Below, in pieces: positions 13,226 to 17,544 of a DNA stretch of 17,544 nucleotides. Each line of letters begins with the position of its first letter. The first letter of the stretch is position 1. The position numbers were made by a program, and so were the translations under genes. This DNA is from Oscillospiraceae bacterium (GTDB lineage: Bacteria > Bacillota > Clostridia > Oscillospirales > Oscillospiraceae): the NCBI GenBank assembly GCA_028691385.1, contig JAQUZL010000028.1, forward strand, positions 1 through 17,544. The letters are read 5' to 3'. The notes below the pieces were generated by a model. The model saw only the letters and a list, made by a program, of their open reading frames with translations. It had not been told where the DNA came from and did no database searches.

Positions 13226-14437
13226 CTATTTGCAGGCGCCTATGATCACGCTGGAATTCTGCCCGCCAAAGCCGAAGGCATTGGACATGGCGGCAGAAAT
13301 GGCCGCATGACGTGCTTGTTTTGGAATATAGTCCAGATCACAGCCGGCTCCCGGCGAATCAAGATTTTGAGTTGGCGGCAAAATGCCGGTTTCGATGGCT
13401 TTGACGCAGGCAATCAGCTCCGTGATGCCGCCCGCGCCCATCATATGGCCGGTTGCGCCCTTGGTGGAGCTGACCGGCGGCGGCGATGGAAACACCTGCC
13501 GGATGGCGAGCGTTTCCGCCACATCGCCCAAAAGCGTGCCGGTGCCATGGGCGTTGATATAGCCGACGTCGGCGGGGGAAAGCCTCGCGTCGGCCAGCGC
13601 CAGACGCATGCACGCCGCCGCGCCCTCGCCGGAGGGAAGGGGCGCTGTGACGTGGTGCGCGTCGGAATTGTTGCCGCAGCCCAGCACCGCGCCGTAAATC
13701 GGCGCGCCGCGCGCCCGCGCACCGGATTCGGTTTCCAGCAGCAGCGCGCCGCCGCCCTCGCCGATGACCATGCCGTCGCGCGCGGCGTCGAAGGGACGCG
13801 AGGCGCGCTGCGGGTCGTCGTTGCGCCGGGAGAGCGCCTGCGCGTTGGACAGAGAATAGAGCACCAGCGGGCACAGCACCGATTCCGCGCCGACGGCCAG
13901 CATCGCGTCGGCCTTGCCCGCGCGCAGCAGCAGGCACGCCATGCTCACCGCGTCGCCGCCGGAGGCGCAGGCGGTGCTCACGGTATAGTTTGGGCCGCGA
14001 ATATCGTTGGCGATGGCGATCTGCGCGGCGGCGATGTTGCCGAGGATTTTCGGCACAAAGCGCGGGCCGACTTTTTTGTGACTGGCGCTGGTGAGCGCGT
14101 CCTGCGTGCCGGCGATGGTGGCGATGCCGTTCATGCCGGTGCCCATGACAATGCCGGTGCGGGCGGGGCAAAGCGCCGCGCCCGCGAGCGCCTCCTGCGC
14201 GGCCACAAAGGCGTACTGCATAAACGCGTCCGTTTCCCGAATCAGGTGCTTGGGCAGCAGCTTTGCCGGATTAAACGCGGGCACCTCGCCTGCAATCTGC
14301 ACGGCCAGCGCCTGCGCGTCAAAGCGCGTGATGCGCCCCACGCCGCAGCGCCCGGCGATGAGATTTTCCCAATATTCCGCCACGCCGATGCCCAGCGGCG
14401 TCACCGCGCCCATGCCGGTGATGACGATGCGTTCCAT
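13226..14437 (-). CDS. Beta-ketoacyl-ACP synthase II (FabF-like)
   Basis: A 403-aa thiolase-fold condensing enzyme with a complete Cys-His-His site: Cys157 in STACASG, His297 in NAHGTGT and His331 after Lys326 in STKGATGH. The C-terminal loop reads GFGGQN where FabF proteins often have GFGGTN. It would extend an acyl thioester with malonyl-ACP by decarboxylative condensation. It is the first gene of the operon, with AGGAGG 5 nt before the ATG, and is divergent from a LysR gene. No acyl carrier protein, malonyl transferase, ketoreductase or dehydratase gene is nearby, so it may be a specialised ketosynthase rather than the housekeeping FabF. It is not given the symbol fabF for that reason. Confidence 0.9.
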   Translation of the reverse strand: MERIVITGMGAVTPLGIGVAEYWENLIAGRCGVGRITRFDAQALAVQIAGEVPAFNPAKLLPKHLIRETDAFMQYAFVAAQEALAGAALCPARTGIVMGTGMNGIATIAGTQDALTSASHKKVGPRFVPKILGNIAAAQIAIANDIRGPNYTVSTACASGGDAVSMACLLLRAGKADAMLAVGAESVLCPLVLYSLSNAQALSRRNDDPQRASRPFDAARDGMVIGEGGGALLLETESGARARGAPIYGAVLGCGNNSDAHHVTAPLPSGEGAAACMRLALADARLSPADVGYINAHGTGTLLGDVAETLAIRQVFPSPPPVSSTKGATGHMMGAGGITELIACVKAIETGILPPTQNLDSPGAGCDLDYIPKQARHAAISAAMSNAFGFGGQNSSVIIGACK

Positions 14438-14472
14438 AGCTGCCTCCTGTCATTCAAAAACGGAAGAATTTC

Positions 14473-14512
14473 GCAAGTATTATTTGCATTCCGAATAACC
14501 TTATGCTATACT
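14473..14512 (+). promoter_or_regulatory. LysR gene promoter with candidate LysR box
   Basis: TTGCAT (14484-14489), 17 nt, TATACT (14507-14512), with TGC before the -10 giving an extended -10. Initiation near 14519 rules out the upstream in-frame ATG at 14503. The 15-nt GCAA-N7-TTGC (14473-14487) overlaps the -35 and has the size of a LysR-type box, so autorepression and activation of the divergent operon are plausible. I see no clear promoter for the minus strand. Confidence 0.55.
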
Positions 14513-14556
14513 TGAATTATAACAAGGACAAAATCATTCGTCAAGGGGGAATTTGG

Positions 14557-15453
14557 ATGGAAACCATGCTCCTGCAATGTTTTCTGACGGTGGCAAAGAC
14601 GCTGAACTTCTCGGAAGCGGCGCGGCGGTGTCATGTTTCGCAGCCCACCATCAGCCGTTATATCGGCGATTTGGAGAAAACCTACGGCACGGCGCTCTTT
14701 ACCCGCACGCGGCGGGATGTGGAGCTGACGGCGGCCGGCAAGGCGCTGCTGCCCTACGCGGCGGAGATCACCGAGTCCCTCACCCGGGCGCAGGCGGTGC
14801 TCGACGCCATCGGCGCGGGCGGCGGGCGGCTGCGGGTGGCCTGCGACGCCACCTCCGGCGTGTTTCCCGCGCGGTGCTTGCAGCAGTTTGCCGCCCTGTG
14901 CCCGGAGGTGGCGGTGGAGCTTGCCATTGTGCCGGGCGGCGAGCAGGCGCGGGCACTGAAGGCGGCAGATTTTGATTTTTATTTTTTGCCCCGGGATCAG
15001 CTGCCCGACGGCGCGGGGCTGCAAACGCTGGTGACCCATCGGGACGCGCTCAGTCTGGTCACGGCCAAGGGCGCGGCGCCGGACGAGCCGGACATGACGG
15101 CGCTGGCGGGGGAAAAGCTCATTTTGCTCTCCGAGGAGGAAAGCCCCATCGTTTATATGGAGGTGCTGGATCTTCTGGGCGCGTTCCACATCACACCGCG
15201 CATCGCGGCGTGCCCCGGCTCGGTGCGCGCGGTGCTGCTGTCGGTGGGCGCGGGGCTGGGCGTTTCGATTTTGCCCACCATGGCGGTATCCGGCGTACTG
15301 CCGGAGCTGGTGGACACGCGCCCCATTGCGGAGCTGGACACCGAGATTGCCTACGCCATGGCGTGGCGCGCGCCGCTTTCCGGCCCTGCCGCCCAGCGAT
15401 TTTTGGAGCTGGCGCAGAGCCTCGCCATCGGGGAAGCGCCCGCGCAGTTCTGA
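14557..15453 (+). CDS. LysR-family transcriptional regulator
   Basis: A 298-aa LysR-type regulator. The N-terminal winged HTH (about 1-60) reads CFLTVAKTLNFSEAARRCHVSQPTISRYIGDLE, then LFTRTRRDVELTAAGKALLPYA. A linker helix and a type 2 periplasmic-binding effector domain (about 88-290) follow. The ATG at 14557 is chosen because AAGGGGGA (14543-14550) lies 6 nt upstream and the HTH starts directly after it; the frame upstream to 14503 overlaps the promoter. The gene is divergent from the ketosynthase-ligase-thioesterase operon, the classical arrangement in which a LysR protein controls its neighbour in response to a pathway metabolite. A free acid or CoA ester handled by the operon is a likely effector, but this is inference. 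Confidence 0.93.
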   Translation: METMLLQCFLTVAKTLNFSEAARRCHVSQPTISRYIGDLEKTYGTALFTRTRRDVELTAAGKALLPYAAEITESLTRAQAVLDAIGAGGGRLRVACDATSGVFPARCLQQFAALCPEVAVELAIVPGGEQARALKAADFDFYFLPRDQLPDGAGLQTLVTHRDALSLVTAKGAAPDEPDMTALAGEKLILLSEEESPIVYMEVLDLLGAFHITPRIAACPGSVRAVLLSVGAGLGVSILPTMAVSGVLPELVDTRPIAELDTEIAYAMAWRAPLSGPAAQRFLELAQSLAIGEAPAQF

Positions 15454-15554
15454 CTTTGCGGCAGAACGCCTTCCTGCTACTGCAAAATGGGGTATCCGCA
15501 TCCAGAATGGCACATAATTTCAGCAGAAAGCCCAAAAACGGTAGGATCAAAACA

Positions 15555-15599
15555 GAAACAGCCGACAGATGCGCAAGATGAGCGTCTGTCGGCTGTTTC
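15555..15599. terminator. Hairpin terminator between LysR and anti-sigma genes
   Basis: A perfect 15-bp stem, GAAACAGCCGACAGA (15555-15569) with 15585-15599, and a 15-nt loop. On the minus strand it is followed by TGTTTTGATCC, a modest U-tract, so it mainly ends the sigma/anti-sigma transcript. On the plus strand no T run follows. The 100 nt between LysR and this stem show no gene. Confidence 0.7.
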
Positions 15600-15648
15600 C
15601 ATGTATGGAAGAGGCACTTTGGGTCCTCAATCGTTTGACTATTTGGGG

Positions 15649-16629
15649 TCAATCCAAATCGTGCGTCGTATCCTCGGGCGCATCAGCGGCGTCAGGGACG
15701 TCGGTGTCATCAGGGCTGTCGGAGTCGTCGGAGTCGTCGGAGTCGTCGGAGTCGTCGGCGCTGCCGGAGTCGTCGGTGTTGTCGGTATCGTCAGAGTCGT
15801 CGGAGTCGTCGGTGCTGCCGGAGTCGTCGGTGTTGTCGGTATCGTCGGAGTCATCGGAGTCGTCGGAGTCATCGGAGTCATCGGAGCTGCCGGAGTCGTC
15901 GGAGTCATCGGAGTCATCGGAGTCGTCGGTATCGTCGGAGTCATCGGTGTCACTGGGGGCGTTGGTGTCGTCAGGGTCATCGGGGTGGGGGGGTCCGCCA
16001 CGATCTGGTTCATTTTGAGGCAGCGGAGAGGCAGGCGGCCCCGTATGCACCGTTTCATTCACTTGAGGATCCTGCGTGAATGAGGTGCTTATCGTTGCTG
16101 TGATGCCTCTTTCCCGCAGAAGTGTGTCAATATCTGCGTATAAAAAGGTTTCTAACGTTTGCGCGTTTTTGCCAGAAACACGAAGTTTGATCAACTGATT
16201 TTCGGCGGTCAAAAAACCTTCCTCAATCATAGACAGCGTGAGGGATTCTACCGCCTTTTCGATATTCCAGCCCTTGTAGCTGCGCCCAACCAGAAAATCT
16301 GCAGCATCTTTGTTTTTGGGGGTGATTTCGAAAAGCGTCTGGGCACGAGTGACAGAGATTTCAAAAGAAGGATTTACACTATATTCAATAAAGCTGATGG
16401 GACTGGCATATTGAAAAACATAAGCACAACAACACAGCACAAGCATAGCCGCCACAGCGGAAGCATAGGTGATGACTTTACGAAATACGAGCAATGCGTT
16501 GTTTGCTTGCATTGTGATATCGTCGTGCTCGGTCATCTTTATAACAGGAATGGCACAAATGGTATCAAAATCAGGCTGCGGAAGCATGGAAACAGCGCGA
16601 CACAGGGAAGCTTTTATTTTGTCCTCCAT
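15649..16629 (-). CDS. RsgI-like anti-sigma factor with Asp/Ser-repeat tail
   Basis: A 326-aa single-pass membrane protein. Residues 1-50 form a cytoplasmic, probably sigma-binding segment. Residues about 52-75 form one membrane helix. Residues about 78-185 form an extracellular domain beginning FIEYSVNPSFEISV, which resembles the NPS-containing domain of RsgI-type anti-sigma factors, in which cleavage between Asn and Pro (here Asn86-Pro87) has been reported. Residues 186-216 are a proline-rich linker, and about 217-320 are an Asp/Ser-rich repeat tail, much like the SD repeats of surface adhesins. Its ATG overlaps the end of the ECF sigma gene by 16 nt, so the two are co-translated. AGGAGG lies 10 nt upstream of the start. 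The usual RsgI carbohydrate-binding or other sensor domain is replaced by the polyanionic tail. The DNA is lower in GC than the genes to the left, apart from the repeat. Confidence 0.8.
   Translation of the reverse strand: MEDKIKASLCRAVSMLPQPDFDTICAIPVIKMTEHDDITMQANNALLVFRKVITYASAVAAMLVLCCCAYVFQYASPISFIEYSVNPSFEISVTRAQTLFEITPKNKDAADFLVGRSYKGWNIEKAVESLTLSMIEEGFLTAENQLIKLRVSGKNAQTLETFLYADIDTLLRERGITATISTSFTQDPQVNETVHTGPPASPLPQNEPDRGGPPHPDDPDDTNAPSDTDDSDDTDDSDDSDDSDDSGSSDDSDDSDDSDDSDDTDNTDDSGSTDDSDDSDDTDNTDDSGSADDSDDSDDSDDSDSPDDTDVPDAADAPEDTTHDLD
15672..15981. repeat. Tandem 9-nt coding repeat (Ser-Asp-Asp)
   Basis: On the minus strand, triplet codons for Ser-Asp-Asp and variants (Thr-Asp-Asp, Thr-Asp-Asn, Ser-Gly-Ser) repeat with a 9-nt period. 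A higher-order unit marked by CTGCCGGAGTCGTCGG recurs at 15761, 15815 and 15887, that is at spacings of 54 and 72 nt, both multiples of 9. Length change by slippage would keep the reading frame, so tail length may vary between strains. Confidence 0.85.
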
Positions 16630-17213
16630 TCTTCAAATACCTCCTGTTCCAGCAAATGCTTTTTTAGCTTGCGAAGCGCTCTGTTGTATCTTGACAGAAC
16701 CGTCGAAAGCGGCTGGTTCATGCTCAATGAAATCTCTTTGTGGGTAAGACCGGACACAAGATGCAAAAATATCACCTTGCGCTCCAGCTCGTTCAATATT
16801 TTGAGGGCTTCTGTCAGAACGATTCGATCTTCATAATCTGATACACAGGAAAAGATCCGATCATTTTCCAGATTGTATTCGTCAAAGGAAATCATTGCTG
16901 TTTGTCTTTTGCTGTTATAGCAGAGATTTCGCGCAATGGTGAAAAGCCATGCAAGAGGCTTTCCCTGAGGCTTATAAAGATGCGCGGCACTTCGAACTCG
17001 TACATAGGTATCCTGTACAATGTCACAGGTGGCATCCGGATTGCGCAGAATCGACAGCACAAAGGCATATACTGCCCGTTCGCTCTGCCGGTACAGCAAT
17101 TCAAAGGCCTTGATATCGCCATTTCCGATCAGCGGAAACAGTGCCTCGTCGATGACGGGGCACTGTTCGGCAACTTGGTCGGTTGCTGTTACAACAGACA
17201 AAAATAATAGCAT
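16614..17213 (-). CDS. ECF-type RNA polymerase sigma factor
   Basis: A 199-aa sigma-70-family factor of the extracytoplasmic function group. Region 2 (about 36-105) has AFELLYRQSERAVYAFVLS, DIVQDTYVRV and the AWLFTIARNLCYN segment that contacts the -10 element. Region 4 (about 138-187) has LNELERKVIFLHLVSGLTHKEIS and an HTH that would recognise the -35. There is no region 1 or 3. The ATG at 17213 has AGGA only 3 nt upstream and a better spaced GGAG further up; the first 20 residues are not conserved-looking, so the start is the least certain part. The gene overlaps the anti-sigma gene. The membrane-bound partner should hold this factor inactive until an external signal is received. Confidence 0.92.
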   Translation of the reverse strand: MLLFLSVVTATDQVAEQCPVIDEALFPLIGNGDIKAFELLYRQSERAVYAFVLSILRNPDATCDIVQDTYVRVRSAAHLYKPQGKPLAWLFTIARNLCYNSKRQTAMISFDEYNLENDRIFSCVSDYEDRIVLTEALKILNELERKVIFLHLVSGLTHKEISLSMNQPLSTVLSRYNRALRKLKKHLLEQEVFEEWRTK

Positions 17214-17265
17214 AGATCCTGTACTCCGTTCTTCAAAGCACTGTCCACCTTGTTTTTATATCATA

Positions 17266-17544
17266 TCAGTCATCAATATTCGCGTCATCGGTGTCGTCAG
17301 CGTCGTCGGTATCGTCGGTGTCATCGTCGTGGTCGGTATCGTCGTCGTCCGCGTCATCGTGGTCATCGTGGTCGTCAGCGTCATCAGTGTCGTCGCGGTC
17401 GTCGTGGTCGTCAGCGTCGTCGGTATCGTCGTCGTCAGCGTCATCAGTGTCGTCGTGGTCATCAGCGTCGTCGTGGTCATCGGCGTCGTCAGCGCCATCA
17501 GTGTTGTCGTGGTCATCGTGGTCATCAAGGACATCTTCAAGGGC
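17266..17544 (-). CDS. C-terminal Asp/His-rich tail of an unidentified protein (partial)
   Basis: From the right edge an uninterrupted frame of 92 codons runs to the TGA at 17268-17266. It begins ALEDVLDDHDDHD and ends DDANIDD. Nearly every residue is Asp, with His, Ala and Thr spaced every third position (DDH, DDA, DDT). The start and any folded domain lie beyond the window. I prefer this frame to the neighbouring Met/Thr-rich frame because the anti-sigma gene two genes downstream has the same kind of Asp tail in a frame anchored by a real domain. It ends 52 nt before the sigma factor ATG with no hairpin between, so it may be in the same operon. Such tails commonly bind divalent cations; no function is assigned. 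Confidence 0.6.
   Translation of the reverse strand, partial: ALEDVLDDHDDHDNTDGADDADDHDDADDHDDTDDADDDDTDDADDHDDRDDTDDADDHDDHDDADDDDTDHDDDTDDTDDADDTDDANIDD

Noticed and set aside
11643..13310. Plus-strand ORF (555 codons) opposite the first acyl ligase
   Set aside because: Antisense frame across a gene with full ANL motifs. It has no ribosome binding site and no domain.
15700..15960. CRISPR-like array
   Set aside because: The period is 9 nt with no spacer sequences, and it is in a coding frame.
15487..16083. Plus-strand ORFs encoding Val-Val-Gly and Ser-Glu-Ser repeat proteins (also 15569-16018)
   Set aside because: They are shadow frames of the 9-nt repeat. The minus-strand frame continues into a membrane helix and an RsgI-like domain and overlaps a sigma gene, so it is the real one.
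17256..17540. Minus-strand ORF of almost only Met and Thr
   Set aside because: It is a shifted frame of the Asp/His-rich repeat. The Asp frame is also open to the window edge and matches the tail type of the neighbouring gene.

Overview
The window looks like a chromosomal piece of a GC-rich Firmicute, probably a gut Clostridia of the Oscillospirales type. This is inferred from strong AGGAGG-type ribosome binding sites, an FMN-riboswitch-controlled ribD-ribE-ribBA-ribH operon, a YwaF/TIGR02206 membrane protein, and an ECF sigma factor paired with an RsgI-like anti-sigma protein. No species can be named from the sequence alone. I saw no rRNA, tRNA, CRISPR array or transposase.

Layout. Positions 1-1409 are the end of a glycolytic cluster (last 28 codons of triosephosphate isomerase, then a complete enolase). 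Next come a CBS-pair protein (1583-2008) behind an unusually structured leader, a convergent YwaF-like membrane protein, a small secreted PepSY protein, and a minus-strand pair of HAD phosphatase and cupin (3305-4305). Positions 4388-8804 hold the riboflavin operon: a perfect-consensus promoter, an FMN riboswitch with terminator, ribD, ribE, ribBA, ribH, and a translationally coupled HAD phosphatase that is a good candidate for the often unassigned dephosphorylation step of the pathway. A small island (8766-9454), bounded by two copies of the same 35-nt hairpin in inverted orientation, carries an HSERSEES-type dispersed repeat, an XRE repressor with a repeated operator, and a divergent 63-aa acidic ORF.

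Positions 9453-14437 (minus strand) form a tight operon: ketoacyl-ACP synthase, two different acyl-CoA/AMP ligases and a hotdog thioesterase. It is divergent from a LysR regulator (14557-15453). It has no acyl carrier protein or other fab genes, so it looks like a dedicated acyl-processing unit of unknown product.

The right end (15649-17544, minus strand) is lower in GC. It holds an ECF sigma factor overlapping an anti-sigma protein with one membrane segment, an RsgI-like Asn-Pro-Ser motif and a C-terminal Asp/Ser repeat tail of about 100 residues. Just upstream is the end of another gene whose visible 92 residues are an Asp/His-rich tail. Two adjacent genes with polyanionic tails around a sigma switch is the most novel-looking feature of the window.
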